The notes under the pieces: model-generated
What the model was told of the DNA's origin: nothing
The model's input: only the letters and a program-made list of their open reading frames with translations
Databases searched by the model: none
From: BAIKAL-G1 sp943370385
Lineage (GTDB): Bacteria; Cyanobacteriota; Cyanobacteriia; PCC-6307; Cyanobiaceae
Reading direction: 5' to 3'
Assembly (NCBI GenBank): GCA_943370385.1
Contig: CALRQT020000002.1
Location: 124,001-188,000, forward strand
DNA length: 64,000 nucleotides
In this document: positions 8,311 to 17,292 of the stretch, in pieces
Position numbering within the stretch: position 1 is the first letter of the stretch
Layout of the letters: each line of letters opens with the position of its first letter
Program-made: the position numbers and the translations under genes

Positions 8311-10089
8311 ATGAGCAGCCGTTCCTCCAGTAGCGCCCCGACTAGCGGTACCCCCGAGTCCGCCCTGGGGGCCATGGCCACACCTGGGCCGGGCCCGCTG
8401 GATCCTGGCCCCGCTAGCGCCCTTTTGGCGGATGGCCAGGCCAGGGATCGCGCCGTTGATTTAGCTCCAGACCAATTTCTGGCGGGCCTGGCTGAGGCGG
8501 TGTCCCGGCGCCGCAATTTCGCGATCATTTCCCACCCGGATGCGGGCAAAACCACCCTCACCGAAAAGCTGCTGCTCTACGGCGGTGCGATCCAGCAGGC
8601 CGGGGCGGTCAAGGCCAAGGGCGAGCAGCGCAAGGTGACCTCCGACTGGATGGAGCTGGAAAAACAGCGGGGCATCTCGATCACCTCCACCGTGTTGCAG
8701 TTCGACTACGCCGGCAGCACGATCAACCTGCTCGATACGCCGGGTCACCAGGATTTTTCCGAGGACACCTACCGCACCCTGGCCGCCGCCGATAACGCCG
8801 TGATGCTGGAGGATGCGGCCAAGGGCCTGGAGCCCCAGACGCGCAAGTTGTTCGAGGTCTGCCGCATGCGCCAGATCCCGATTTTTACCTTTATCAACAA
8901 GATGGATCGGCCCGGGCGCGAGCCCCTGGAGCTGATCGATGAAATCGAAAAGGAATTGAAATTAGCCTGTTGGCCGGTGAATTGGCCGATCGGCAGTGGC
9001 GATCGCTTCCGCGGCGTGATTGATCGGCGCAGCAAGCAGGTGATCCTGTTCGCCCGGGCCGAGCGTGGCAAGCAGAGCGTGGAGCGCTCCCTGGCCTGGG
9101 ATGATCCCGAATTGGCCCAACTGGTGGAGCCGGACCTGCTGGCCCTAGCCCTAGAGGAACTGGAGTTGCTCGATGGCGCCGGAGCTGACCTGGATCTGGA
9201 GCTGGTCCATGGCGGCGAACTCAGCCCGGTCTTTTTTGGCTCGGCCATGACGAATTTTGGGGTGCGTCCCTTTCTGGATGCCTTTTTGGAACTGGCCCAA
9301 AAACCAGTGGCGCGCCAATCCAGCCAGGGAGCGATTGATCCCCTGCGGCCGGGCTTTAGTGGCTTTGTCTTCAAATTGCAGGCCAACATGGACCCACGCC
9401 ACCGCGACCGGGTTGCCTTTGTGCGGGTGTGCAGTGGCAAGTTTGAAAAGGACATGACGGTGCAACATGCCCGCACCGGCCGCTCGATTCGCCTCTCGCG
9501 GCCCCAGAAGTTGTTTGGCCAGGACCGGGAAGTGGTGGAAGATGCCTACCCTGGGGATGTGATCGGCCTCAATAATCCGGGCATGTTTGCCATCGGCGAC
9601 ACCCTCTATGTGGGGCCTCGCATTGAATACGAAGGCATTCCCTGCTTCAGCCCGGAGATCTTTTCCTGGTTGCGCAATCCCAACCCTTCGGCCTTCAAGA
9701 GTTTCCGTAAGGGGGTCAATGAGCTGCGCGAAGAAGGGGCCGTTCAGGTGCTCTATGACACCGACCAGAGCAAGCGCGATCCGATCCTGGCGGCCGTCGG
9801 CCAGCTGCAGCTGGAGGTGGTCCAATACCGGCTGGAGCACGAATATGGCGTGGAGACCCGGCTTGAGCCCTTGGGCTTCACGGTGGCCCGCTGGGTGATC
9901 GGTGGATGGCCGGCCCTGGAAACAGTGGGCCGCATCTTCAACTGCAAGACCGTGCGCGATGCCTGGGACCGGCCGGTGCTGCTGTTCAAAAACCAATGGA
10001 ACCTCAACCAGCTCAGCGAAGATCACCCCGATCTGCAGCTGGGTGCCGTGGCGCCGGTGGTGAGCGGGGTGGAGCCGATCGCCCTCTGA
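8311..10089 (+). CDS. prfC: Peptide chain release factor 3 (translational GTPase)
   Basis: RF3 is a GTPase that removes RF1/RF2 from the ribosome after termination. The 592-residue product has G1 SHPDAGKTTL, the switch II motif DTPGHQDFSEDTYR, and G4 NKMDRPGR, in the order and spacing of RF3; the C-terminal part (LQLEVVQYRLEHEYG) matches RF3 rather than EF-G. The ATG at 8311 is chosen; a TTG at 8290 is possible. The first 60 residues are a low-complexity Ser/Ala/Pro extension not needed for the fold. The usual VID before AAKG reads MLED here, a mild oddity. Confidence 0.95.
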   Translation: MSSRSSSSAPTSGTPESALGAMATPGPGPLDPGPASALLADGQARDRAVDLAPDQFLAGLAEAVSRRRNFAIISHPDAGKTTLTEKLLLYGGAIQQAGAVKAKGEQRKVTSDWMELEKQRGISITSTVLQFDYAGSTINLLDTPGHQDFSEDTYRTLAAADNAVMLEDAAKGLEPQTRKLFEVCRMRQIPIFTFINKMDRPGREPLELIDEIEKELKLACWPVNWPIGSGDRFRGVIDRRSKQVILFARAERGKQSVERSLAWDDPELAQLVEPDLLALALEELELLDGAGADLDLELVHGGELSPVFFGSAMTNFGVRPFLDAFLELAQKPVARQSSQGAIDPLRPGFSGFVFKLQANMDPRHRDRVAFVRVCSGKFEKDMTVQHARTGRSIRLSRPQKLFGQDREVVEDAYPGDVIGLNNPGMFAIGDTLYVGPRIEYEGIPCFSPEIFSWLRNPNPSAFKSFRKGVNELREEGAVQVLYDTDQSKRDPILAAVGQLQLEVVQYRLEHEYGVETRLEPLGFTVARWVIGGWPALETVGRIFNCKTVRDAWDRPVLLFKNQWNLNQLSEDHPDLQLGAVAPVVSGVEPIAL

Positions 10090-10326
10090 TCACTGCCACT
10101 CCCACTGCTACCGCTACCGCAACTGCCGCGGCTGCGGACCCCTGGGGCCGGCATTGGCTCCGGCGCCGGGTCCCTGGCCTGGCTTGGTGCGCTGGTTTTT
10201 GACTCGTAGCCGCTACCGGCCTGGGGCCTGGGACTGGCGTCCGGATGGCCCCTCAGGGTTCGCCGATTGCCGCCCACGGCTAGGCCCCATCGGCGCCAGA
10301 CTGCTTTACAACGAAAGGTCACAGCC

Positions 10327-10626
10327 ATGCCAAGACCCTTCTGGCTGGTCCGCCCCCGAGCCGACGGAGGGTGCGACTACGTGAGTTTCCTGCCGGGCTC
10401 AGGCACCCCCAGTGCCGCCACTTCCTCCGAGGCCACACCCTCCGAGGCAACACTCTCCGAGGCAACACTCTCCGAGGCAACCATCGAGATGCGCGAGGGC
10501 TGCCACCTGCCGCCCCAGATGCCCCTGCTCAAGCGCCGGCTCTGGTTGCCCCTCGAAGAAGCCGAGGCCCAGCGGTTGCGGTTGCAGGAAGAGGGCGGCT
10601 ACCGGCGCAGTGAACCCCTCTTCTGA
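10327..10626 (+). CDS. Conserved hypothetical protein with SEAT repeats
   Basis: The 99-residue product begins MPRPFWLVRPRADGG at 10327, with AAAGG about ten bases upstream. It ends in a charged segment (LLKRRLWLPLEEAEAQRLRLQEEGGYRRSEPLF in two parts around the LPLEEAEA core) that looks like a conserved picocyanobacterial protein without named function. Its centre holds four tandem copies of a 15-base unit encoding SEATx, which is likely a variable linker. A longer frame from 10267 exists, but its first 20 residues look non-coding. Confidence 0.7.
   Translation: MPRPFWLVRPRADGGCDYVSFLPGSGTPSAATSSEATPSEATLSEATLSEATIEMREGCHLPPQMPLLKRRLWLPLEEAEAQRLRLQEEGGYRRSEPLF
10425..10484 (+). repeat. 15-base tandem repeat, four copies, in frame
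   Basis: Four consecutive 15-base units of the form CTCCGAGGCAACACT start at 10425, 10440, 10455 and 10470. The middle two are identical; the first and last differ slightly. In the coding frame each unit gives five residues containing SEAT, so changes in copy number would keep the frame. Confidence 0.95.
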
Positions 10627-10756
10627 AGGGCCCCAGCGGGCCCCTGGTGTGCATTGCTCCGGGGCGCGCTGAGCAGAACTCCTGATTCATTCCACCCCAG
10701 GTGGGGCCTTGGCTCGATACGCTCAAGGAACGACAGCGCAGTGTCGGCACGAGGCG

Positions 10757-11452
10757 ATGACCCAGGGTACGGATTCAGCCACAGCCGGCGAGCGGCCATC
10801 GGCTTACGAGCGTCTTGGCGTCAGCCCTGACTCCAGTTTTGATGAGGTGCAGGCCGCCAAATCAGCGCGCCTGGCCGAGCTGGGTGACGATCCCCAGGCC
10901 CGGGCCCAGATCGAGGCGGCCTACGACGCCGTGCTGATGGACCGGCTCAAGGAGCGCCAGCAGGGCAAGGTCAGCAGTGCGGCCCTCAACGCCTCCCAGC
11001 GGGAAGCGGTGCGGCCCGTCGCCAGTCCGCCGCCCAAGCCCCTGGCCCGGCCCAGCCTGCCCTCGCTGCCGTCCCTGCCCAGGCCGTCCCTCTCGGTGCC
11101 CCAGTTCAGCCTGCCGGTGTTGGCCCTAGCGGAGGGGCGCGAGCGCTGGTTTCCCCTGGCGGCCGATGGGCTGCTCCTGGTTTTGCTGCTGGTGTTGCCT
11201 GGCCCTTCGGCGGAACTGCTGCTGGCCCTAGCCACAGGCGTGACCGTGGTGACCCTGCAGTGGCGCCACCGCCGTTTCCTGGGGGCTGTGGCCTGGAGTT
11301 TCGGCCTGCTCACCGTGGGCTTGCTGCTGGGGGGCCTGCTGCAGGGCTTGCTCGATCCCAGCCTGCCCCTGGGGTTGCCCCTTTCGGTGCAACAGATCCA
11401 GGCCCTACCTGCCCTGGTCTTGCTTCTGTTGGGTGCCCTGTTGATCGGTTAG
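10757..11452 (+). CDS. CPP1-like (DUF3353) family membrane protein
   Basis: The 231-residue product has an N-terminal J-like segment (YERLGVSPDSSFDEVQAAK, then IEAAYDAVLMDRLKERQQGK) that is the signature of the CPP1-like family, followed by a Pro-rich linker and three or four hydrophobic helices. In plants CPP1 is a plastid chaperone-like protein that stabilises light-dependent protochlorophyllide oxidoreductase; a similar membrane role is likely but not proven in cyanobacteria. The J-like domain lacks the HPD triplet of true DnaJ. The ATG at 10757 is preferred over an upstream in-frame start at 10709. Confidence 0.9.
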   Translation: MTQGTDSATAGERPSAYERLGVSPDSSFDEVQAAKSARLAELGDDPQARAQIEAAYDAVLMDRLKERQQGKVSSAALNASQREAVRPVASPPPKPLARPSLPSLPSLPRPSLSVPQFSLPVLALAEGRERWFPLAADGLLLVLLLVLPGPSAELLLALATGVTVVTLQWRHRRFLGAVAWSFGLLTVGLLLGGLLQGLLDPSLPLGLPLSVQQIQALPALVLLLLGALLIG

Positions 11453-11570
11453 GTCCAGCTTTCGGGCCAGGCCGCAGCAGCAGTGCCAATAGGTCCTGGT
11501 GCAGTCTGGCCCCGGGCCGAGGGCCGAGATGGTGCGACCCAGGCCAGCGACCGCCATGGACCGCTGGTCC

Positions 11571-12491
11571 CTAGCCGGTGGGGCTGGACAGTTCCGCGAT
11601 CAGTTCTTCCAGTTCTGGGGCTTCGACCCGGTAGGTCTCGTTGCAGAAATGGCAGTTGAGTTCCGCTTTGCCGTCCTCATTGAGGATGGCGCCCAGTTCA
11701 TCGCGGCCCAGCAGTTTGAGGGCATTGACGCTGCGGCGGCGGCTGCAGGGGCAGTGGAAGGTGAGTTCCTGGTCGGCTTCGGCGTCTTCGAGCAGCTGGG
11801 GATCGAGATCCGGAAAGATGTCTTCGAGTAGGGCCTTGAGGTTGCCCGCCGCTTCGCCCAGCCTTTGGCTGAAGCCGGTCACCTCGCGGCAACGCTCTTC
11901 GAGTAGGGCCACCAGGGCCGGTTCCTGGGCTGCCTTGGGCAGCACCTGAACCAATACCCCGCCGGCGCAGCGGACGCCATGGCTGTCCAGCTGCTCGCCC
12001 ACGAACAGGGCTGAGGGGGTCTGCTCGGAATGGAGCAGGTAGGAGGCCACGTCTTCGCCAATGCCGCCACTCACCAGTTCAACCGTGCTGCTGAAGGGTT
12101 CGCCCTGGCCCTGGTCGCGCACGATGTGCAGGTAGCCGGTGCCGCAGGCCTGGCGGAAATCGAATTGGTGGGAGCCATCGGCCGCTTCCAGCAGGTCGAG
12201 TTCCAGGCCGGGGTTGCCCACGTAGCCGCGCACCGTGCCGTCGCGGCCGGCATCCACCATCAGGCCCTTGAGCGGCCCATCGGACTGGATGCGCAGGTTG
12301 ACCCGGCCATGGCGCACCTTCATCGAACTAGCCAGCAGCAGGCCCGCCGTCATCGCCCGGCCCAGCAGGGCGGTGGTCAGAAACGACAGCCCATGGCGCC
12401 GCCGGGCGTAGCGGGAGGCCACCGTGCTGTTCACCGCCACCAGGCGGATGCCGCCTCCGGCGGCGGTGGCTCGGACCAGCTGATCGGGCAT
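11571..12491 (-). CDS. hslO: Hsp33 redox-regulated molecular chaperone
   Basis: Hsp33 is a cytosolic holdase activated by oxidation. The 306-residue product starts MPDQLVRATAAGGGIR and ends with the zinc-binding redox switch, here FHCPCSRRR and LNCHFCNETY, giving the CxC ... CxxC set. The open frame continues upstream to 12866, but that extension is antisense to or overlaps the next gene and does not look like Hsp33. Length fits the family. It lies downstream of and on the same strand as the ABC ATPase, about 130 bases apart. Confidence 0.96.
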   Translation of the reverse strand: MPDQLVRATAAGGGIRLVAVNSTVASRYARRRHGLSFLTTALLGRAMTAGLLLASSMKVRHGRVNLRIQSDGPLKGLMVDAGRDGTVRGYVGNPGLELDLLEAADGSHQFDFRQACGTGYLHIVRDQGQGEPFSSTVELVSGGIGEDVASYLLHSEQTPSALFVGEQLDSHGVRCAGGVLVQVLPKAAQEPALVALLEERCREVTGFSQRLGEAAGNLKALLEDIFPDLDPQLLEDAEADQELTFHCPCSRRRSVNALKLLGRDELGAILNEDGKAELNCHFCNETYRVEAPELEELIAELSSPTG

Positions 12492-12624
12492 CGCAATGGC
12501 CCCGTTGCGGGGCCCAACTGGAGCCATCGTATGCAGGGCGCCGGCGCCCGTTGGCCGGTTTTCACCAGCTGACCCTCTGCCCTGGTTCCGCAAGGCTTTT
12601 GCGGGCTGCCTGACCCGGATCGGC

Positions 12625-13368
12625 TCAGCTGAGGGGCCGCAGCTGGCCCTGCTCCAGCAGCCAGGAGTGCTCCACCAGATCGGTGAACAGCTCGGGTTCG
12701 TGGGTGACCACCAGCAGCACCCGCTCGCGGGCCAGCTGGGCCAGCAGGTCCAGCACCTCGGCCCGCACGGACCAATCGAGGCCGGCGGTGGGTTCATCGA
12801 GCAGCAACACCTGGGGATTGCGCAGCAGCTGCACGGCCAGGGCCAGGCGCCGCTGTTGGCCGCCACTGAGGCGCTCAGGAGGTTGTTGCAAGGACAGCCC
12901 CGCTAGACCCACCTGGGCCAGGGCGGCCTCGGCCTGCTCGCTGCTGAGGCGCCGCTGGCCCAGTTTCAGCTCCTGGCCCACGCTTAGGCCGAGGAAATGG
13001 CGTTCGGGAAATTGGAACACCAGGCCGCAGAGCCAACGCCGCTGGCGACCATTCAGCCGCTGGCCCTGCCAATGGATCGAGCCCCGGCGGGGTTCGGCCA
13101 GGCCGGCGATCAGTTCCAGCAGGGTGCTTTTGCCGCAGCCGCTTTGGCCCGCCACCAGGTTGGGCCGGCCCGGTGCCAGGCCCAGGTTGAGGCCGCGCAG
13201 GATCGGTTCGGGGGCCGTGGCCGCCTGGTAGGTCAGGTCGCGGAGTTCGAGCACGGTCGACCGGGGGGCGCCCCCAGCATGGTGGATCGGCGGCAGGCTG
13301 GTTGGGTGATGCTGGGGGGGATGTTGGATAGGGCTGTTGCCCTCACCTGAGCCGGCTGGTTCGTCCAT
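12625..13368 (-). CDS. ABC transporter ATP-binding protein (ECF/CbiO-like)
   Basis: The protein has Walker A GQSGCGKST, signature LSGGQQRR and Walker B LLLDEPTAGLD. The FQFPERHF motif after the Q-loop is typical of energy-coupling-factor and CbiO-type ATPases and of plastid-related single ATPases. No permease gene is adjacent, so the partner and substrate are unknown. The ATG at 13368 shares a CCATGG palindrome with the start of the opposite gene; the first 45 residues (His/Pro-rich) may not be translated if the GTG at 13254, immediately before LELRDLTYQ, is the real start. Confidence 0.85.
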   Translation of the reverse strand: MDEPAGSGEGNSPIQHPPQHHPTSLPPIHHAGGAPRSTVLELRDLTYQAATAPEPILRGLNLGLAPGRPNLVAGQSGCGKSTLLELIAGLAEPRRGSIHWQGQRLNGRQRRWLCGLVFQFPERHFLGLSVGQELKLGQRRLSSEQAEAALAQVGLAGLSLQQPPERLSGGQQRRLALAVQLLRNPQVLLLDEPTAGLDWSVRAEVLDLLAQLARERVLLVVTHEPELFTDLVEHSWLLEQGQLRPLS

Positions 13369-13960
13369 GGAAATCCGTTTTCGCGAGCTCAATCCCTTCA
13401 ACTGCTGGATCTGGATGCGGTTTGGCGCTCCCCTGGGAGCGGCCGAGCGCGGCTACGTCGAAACCCTGTTGGACAGTTGGTTTTTCCTCGGCAAGTTGGG
13501 CGGCTTCAATGCCGAAAACCTGCAGTGCCATGAGGAGGGCGTTGAGCTGGGCTGGATGGGCTACGACCTCGAGGCTGCCGAGCGGGCCCTGCCGGCCCTA
13601 ATGCACAACATGGGCGTGATGGAATACCGGGAGGACTGGGCCCGCTGCTGGCTGGATCTGGGCACCAGTGATGCCTTCAGCCTCGATGTGCTGATTAATT
13701 CCCTGGGCCAGCTCAACCGCGATGTGGTCGAGATCGAGGAGCTGTTGATCGGCGGCGAAAACGACGATTGGCCGGTGGAACAGCATCCCGACAGCCTGTT
13801 TCCCCTCGAGGACGACTCCGACGGGGACCAGGAACTTGAGGGGGATCCCGAAGAGGACGAGCAGGGCTTCGGCGGCCAAGGCCCGGCCGATGGGGGCGAG
13901 CCCCGGCCGGACCCGCGCCGGGGTAATGGCATCAGCAGCTTTGACGGGCGGGTGCCCTAG
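13367..13960 (+). CDS. DUF3531 family protein
   Basis: The 197-residue product starts MEIRFRELNPFNCWIWMRF and contains GGFNAENLQ, WARCWLDLGTSDAF and IEELLIGGENDDWPVE, a pattern I recognise as the DUF3531 family found across cyanobacteria and plastid-bearing organisms. Function is not known. The last 50 residues are acidic and Gly-rich and look disordered. It is followed after three bases by rsmE and is therefore probably co-transcribed with it. Confidence 0.88.
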   Translation: MEIRFRELNPFNCWIWMRFGAPLGAAERGYVETLLDSWFFLGKLGGFNAENLQCHEEGVELGWMGYDLEAAERALPALMHNMGVMEYREDWARCWLDLGTSDAFSLDVLINSLGQLNRDVVEIEELLIGGENDDWPVEQHPDSLFPLEDDSDGDQELEGDPEEDEQGFGGQGPADGGEPRPDPRRGNGISSFDGRVP

Positions 13961-13963
13961 CCC

Positions 13964-14788
13964 ATGGGGCGGGAACAACGGCGGCTGCTGATCGATCCCG
14001 GCCGCCTGCAGCAGGCGCCCGCTGGGTTGGTGGGCCTCACCCCGGCGGAAAGTCGCTACCTGGTGAAGGTGTTGCGCTATGGCCCCGGGTCGGTCTTCGC
14101 CATCGGCGATGGGGCCGGGGGCCTGTGGGAGGCCGAGCTGATCGAGCCGCTTGGGGCCCAGCTGCGCCAGCCCCTGGAGGCGCCCCTCGCCTGGCAGCCG
14201 CCGCCAACGCCGCCCTTGGTGTTGCTGGCCGCTCTGGTGAAGCGGGATTACGAGGTGCTGCTGCGCATGGCCGTGGAACTGGGGGCCGACTGGTTGCTGC
14301 CCTGCCGGGCCGAGTTCGACGCCGTGGCGGGCCAGCCCAACCTGCAGCGCTGGCGCACGATTGCCCGGGAGGCGGCCGAGCAGTGTGAGCGGCCCTGGCT
14401 GCCCCAGCTCCACGAGTCCCGGCCGGCCAGCGATTGGCTGGGGGGAACGATGTCCCTGCCGCCGGTGGGAGGCACCCCTCCGGAAAGGGCCCCGGGCCCC
14501 CCAGGCGTGGACTCCCCCGCCGCCTTAAAACTGTTGGCCACCACCCGCCAAAGCGGTGGATTGCCCCTGCTGGAGGCCCTGGACCGCTGGACCGCCAGCG
14601 AACCGCCGGCGAGCCTGTGGTTGGCCTGCGGACCGGAAGGGGGCTGGAGTGGGGCCGAGGAAACCCTGGCCCGGGACCAGGGCTGGATCGCCGTGGACCT
14701 GGGCCCCCGCATCCTGCGGAGTTCCACCGCCGCCGTGGCCGGCCTGGGCTTGCTTAGTGATTGGCGCTACCGCCGTTGGGGGTGTTGA
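13964..14788 (+). CDS. rsmE: 16S rRNA (uracil-1498-N3)-methyltransferase RsmE
   Basis: RsmE methylates U1498 of 16S rRNA using SAM and has a SPOUT knot fold. In the 274-residue product the N-terminal PUA-like part has ESRYLVKVLRYGPGS; the C-terminal knot has ACGPEGGWSGAEE and GPRILRSSTAAVAGL, the SAM-binding signatures of the family. A Pro/Gly-rich insert of about 35 residues (PPVGGTPPERAPG) in the middle is unusual but in frame. Confidence 0.94.
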   Translation: MGREQRRLLIDPGRLQQAPAGLVGLTPAESRYLVKVLRYGPGSVFAIGDGAGGLWEAELIEPLGAQLRQPLEAPLAWQPPPTPPLVLLAALVKRDYEVLLRMAVELGADWLLPCRAEFDAVAGQPNLQRWRTIAREAAEQCERPWLPQLHESRPASDWLGGTMSLPPVGGTPPERAPGPPGVDSPAALKLLATTRQSGGLPLLEALDRWTASEPPASLWLACGPEGGWSGAEETLARDQGWIAVDLGPRILRSSTAAVAGLGLLSDWRYRRWGC

Positions 14789-14856
14789 GCGCCCTGGCGA
14801 GCTGATCGGGCTTGGGCCCCAAGGGGCCCCTGGTTCGCCTGGGTGCGGGGAAGGGA

Positions 14857-15237
14857 TTACTTGCCGAACAGGCTGCCAGCCATGGCCTTGAAACCGGCCA
14901 GGTTGGCGCCGCCCTTACGGCGGGCCATGGGCAAGGCGCCCCCGGCGCTCACCCGTTCCGGGGCGAAGGTAATGAAGGTTTGGGCCGGACGGGCCTCCTG
15001 GGCGGCACGTAGCTCGGCGGCGATGGCTTCAGCCGTGGTCAGGCTGGTGGTGGGCTGGGGCTCGCTGGCTACGGGAGGTGCCGCAGGGGCTGGAGCCCCA
15101 GTTGCGGCAGCCTGGGCGGCGGCTTGAGCTGGCTTGGCCTTCGGTTCGACGGCACGGATGGGGGCCACCTGGACCGCCTTCGTGGGGGCCTTGTCGTCGA
15201 GGTTCAGGAAGAACGAACCCTTGCGGTTGAAGACCAT
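14857..15237 (-). CDS. Conserved hypothetical protein
   Basis: The 126-residue product starts MVFNRKGSFFLNLDDK. A central Ala/Pro-rich linker joins this to a C-terminal block (AQTFITFAPERV, then RRKGGANLAGFKAMAGSLFGK) that ends the protein; such short conserved ends around a variable linker suggest a small protein that docks to a partner. No signal peptide or membrane helix. I do not recognise a named family. It is convergent with rsmE. Confidence 0.7.
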   Translation of the reverse strand: MVFNRKGSFFLNLDDKAPTKAVQVAPIRAVEPKAKPAQAAAQAAATGAPAPAAPPVASEPQPTTSLTTAEAIAAELRAAQEARPAQTFITFAPERVSAGGALPMARRKGGANLAGFKAMAGSLFGK

Positions 15238-15526
15238 GACGGCGGCAGACCAGGCAATGCCTTGGATTATCCGCTGGCGGCGGCCCTCCTGGGTTGGGGC
15301 TTAGGGCAGTGCAACAGAACCTTGCCTGTTGTTCTACGGGCTTCCCTGGGCTTCCCTTTGCGTCCCCGCTTTGCATCCCGTCGGAACGGTCGCCTGGCCA
15401 TGGCACAGCGGTAATGAGCGGGACCGGGTTTTGGGTTGGTTCCAGGGCGGCGGCCCGGGCGGGCCTTGAACCAGCCTTGCTCCGGCGTTGCCTGTGTTGA
15501 GCTAGGGGTGCAGTCGGGGCCCGATC

Positions 15527-16291
15527 GTGCTGGCGTATTTGCTTTTCGAGTCGCCGGAACGGCTGCTGCAGTGGCGCGATGCCCTGCTGCTCAACGGGCT
15601 GTTGATTGCCCTGGCCCAGCGGGCACCCCTGCTTACGAAAGCGGGCTGGGTCCATGCGGGCATCCTCGGCACCCTGCTCTGGGGCAGCCTCGGTTGGGCC
15701 GGCTGGCTGGCGGTGGTGCTGTATCTGCTGGTCGGCTCCCTTGTGACCCGCCTGGGCCTGCGCCGCAAGCAGGAGCTGGGCCTGGCCGAGGGCCGCGGTG
15801 GCCGGCGCGGGCCCGAGAACGTTTGGGGCTCGGCCGCCACGGGCGCTGGCCTGGCCCTGCTCTGCACCCTGCCCTGGGCGCCCGTGCCCCTGCTGTTGAT
15901 CGGATTTGCAGCCAGTTTCTCCGCCAAGCTCGCCGATACCTGCGGCAGTGAGATCGGCAAGCGCTGGGGGCGCCACACGGTCTTGGTTACGAGCCTGCGG
16001 CCCGTTCCCCCCGGCACCGAGGGGGCGATCAGCCTCGAGGGCAGCCTCGCCAGCCTGGCCGGCAGTGCCCTGATGGCCCTGGTGGCCCTGCAACTGGGTT
16101 TGCTGCAGGGAGGCGGCGCCTGGCTATTGGTCACCCTGGTGGGCCTGGTGGCCACCCTGATCGAAAGCCTGATTGGCGCCACCCTCCAGGGCCGCATCGC
16201 CTGGCTCAGCAATGAGCTGGTCAATGGCCTCCAAACCCTGATTGCCGCCCTGCTGGCCATCGGCCTGGCTGTTCAACTGCAAATCGCCTAG
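15527..16291 (+). CDS. DUF92 / TIGR00297 membrane protein (VTE6-like, putative phytyl-phosphate kinase)
   Basis: The 254-residue product is almost entirely hydrophobic helices with the family motif ADTCGSEIGKRWGR near residue 145 and GTEGAISLEGS shortly after, characteristic of DUF92 proteins. The plant member VTE6 phosphorylates phytyl phosphate released from chlorophyll, feeding tocopherol and phylloquinone synthesis; the cyanobacterial protein is expected to do the same in the membrane. Start is a GTG at 15527. The 289 bases upstream contain nothing I can name. Confidence 0.88.
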   Translation: MLAYLLFESPERLLQWRDALLLNGLLIALAQRAPLLTKAGWVHAGILGTLLWGSLGWAGWLAVVLYLLVGSLVTRLGLRRKQELGLAEGRGGRRGPENVWGSAATGAGLALLCTLPWAPVPLLLIGFAASFSAKLADTCGSEIGKRWGRHTVLVTSLRPVPPGTEGAISLEGSLASLAGSALMALVALQLGLLQGGGAWLLVTLVGLVATLIESLIGATLQGRIAWLSNELVNGLQTLIAALLAIGLAVQLQIA

Positions 16292-16313
16292 GCGGTTGCC
16301 CGTGCTCGGGCGG

Positions 16314-17141
16314 TCATGGCAGCAAGGCTGGATCGAGCTGGGGCCTGAGCCAGGTGAGCAAGGCCTGATGGCGCCGTTGCGCCACCTTGCCGCTCACCCC
16401 GAGCGCTAGTCCCAGGTCGTTAAAGGATCGGTTTCCCAGCACCCGCCCCAGGAGCAGGGTCCGCTCCTGGGGGTTGAGCAGGCCAAGCAGCTGGTGGAGC
16501 CGTTGCCGCCGTTCCAGGCCGCAGGCCCATTCGAGCGGATCGACGCCGGCTGGATCGGCCAAGGCATCGACCATCCCCTGGCTGCGTCTCGGAGCCGGGC
16601 CATCGCCGTCCCCTTCGAACCCCGGTCTGGGTTGATCCAGACTGGTGACCCTCAGGGCCCGCTCTGCCGCACAGGCCTCGCGCCAGCGCCCAAGGCTGAC
16701 GCCCAGAAGCCTGGCCAGGTCGGCCTCGGCGATGGCCCCAAGCCCCCGTTGCTGCCGTTCCAGCTGGAGCCGCTGGCCCCGGCCATGGAGTTCGCGCAGG
16801 CCGCGGCTGGTGCGCAGGGGTTGGCAACGGTCGCGCAGGTGTTGGCGGATGGCTCCTCGGATATAGGGAACTGCGAAGCTGCTCAGGGCCGTACTGCGGG
16901 ACGGATCAAAGGCCTCCAGGGCCTTGATCAGCCCGAGGCAGCCCGATTGCTCCAGGTCTTCCATGGGCACGGGGGTGCGCTGGCTTTCGCGCCGGGCCAG
17001 TTGCTTCACCAACGGCAGGTTGGTTTTGACGAGCAAGTTGCGTTGCTCGCGGCTGCGGTTGAGGGCATAGGCCACCAGGGGAGCCTGGTTCTGGCTGCCA
17101 ATGGGGCTGATTGGGCCTGAAACCCGCCGGGGGATTGCCAT
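16314..17141 (-). CDS. RNA polymerase sigma factor, sigma-70 family (group 3-like)
   Basis: The 275-residue product has region 2 (NLPLVKQLARRE, DLEQSGCLGLIKALEAFDPSRS, FAVPYIRGAIRQHLRD), a shorter region 3 and region 4 (NPQERTLLLGRVLGNRSFNDLGLALGVSG) with a helix-turn-helix. There is no region 1.1, which with the size places it among alternative sigma factors rather than the principal one. The promoters it reads are unknown. Convergent with the DUF92 gene, with only 22 bases between the stop codons. Confidence 0.88.
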   Translation of the reverse strand: MAIPRRVSGPISPIGSQNQAPLVAYALNRSREQRNLLVKTNLPLVKQLARRESQRTPVPMEDLEQSGCLGLIKALEAFDPSRSTALSSFAVPYIRGAIRQHLRDRCQPLRTSRGLRELHGRGQRLQLERQQRGLGAIAEADLARLLGVSLGRWREACAAERALRVTSLDQPRPGFEGDGDGPAPRRSQGMVDALADPAGVDPLEWACGLERRQRLHQLLGLLNPQERTLLLGRVLGNRSFNDLGLALGVSGKVAQRRHQALLTWLRPQLDPALLP

Positions 17142-17292
17142 GGGGACCTGGAATCGGGCCCCACAGGATCTGCCGGCCCCCGATCAATCCGCTTCCCAGG
17201 CCTGGGGGATTGCCCGTCCCCCAGCTGGGGGAGGCGGGCCCAACCCCCGGGGGGAAGCGCCCCATCGCTCCCAGGTGCAACCAGCCCGGTGA

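Noticed and set aside
9151..10026. Minus-strand frame of 291 codons antisense to the release factor gene.
   Set aside because: Shadow of prfC with no recognisable motif.
11571..12866. Hsp33 gene extended by about 125 residues at its N-terminus.
   Set aside because: The extension overlaps the ABC ATPase gene in another frame and does not resemble Hsp33; MPDQLVRA at 12491 is a good start.
15029..16093. Minus-strand frame of 354 codons over the DUF92 gene.
   Set aside because: Gln/Ala/Pro-rich shadow of a clearly coding membrane protein.
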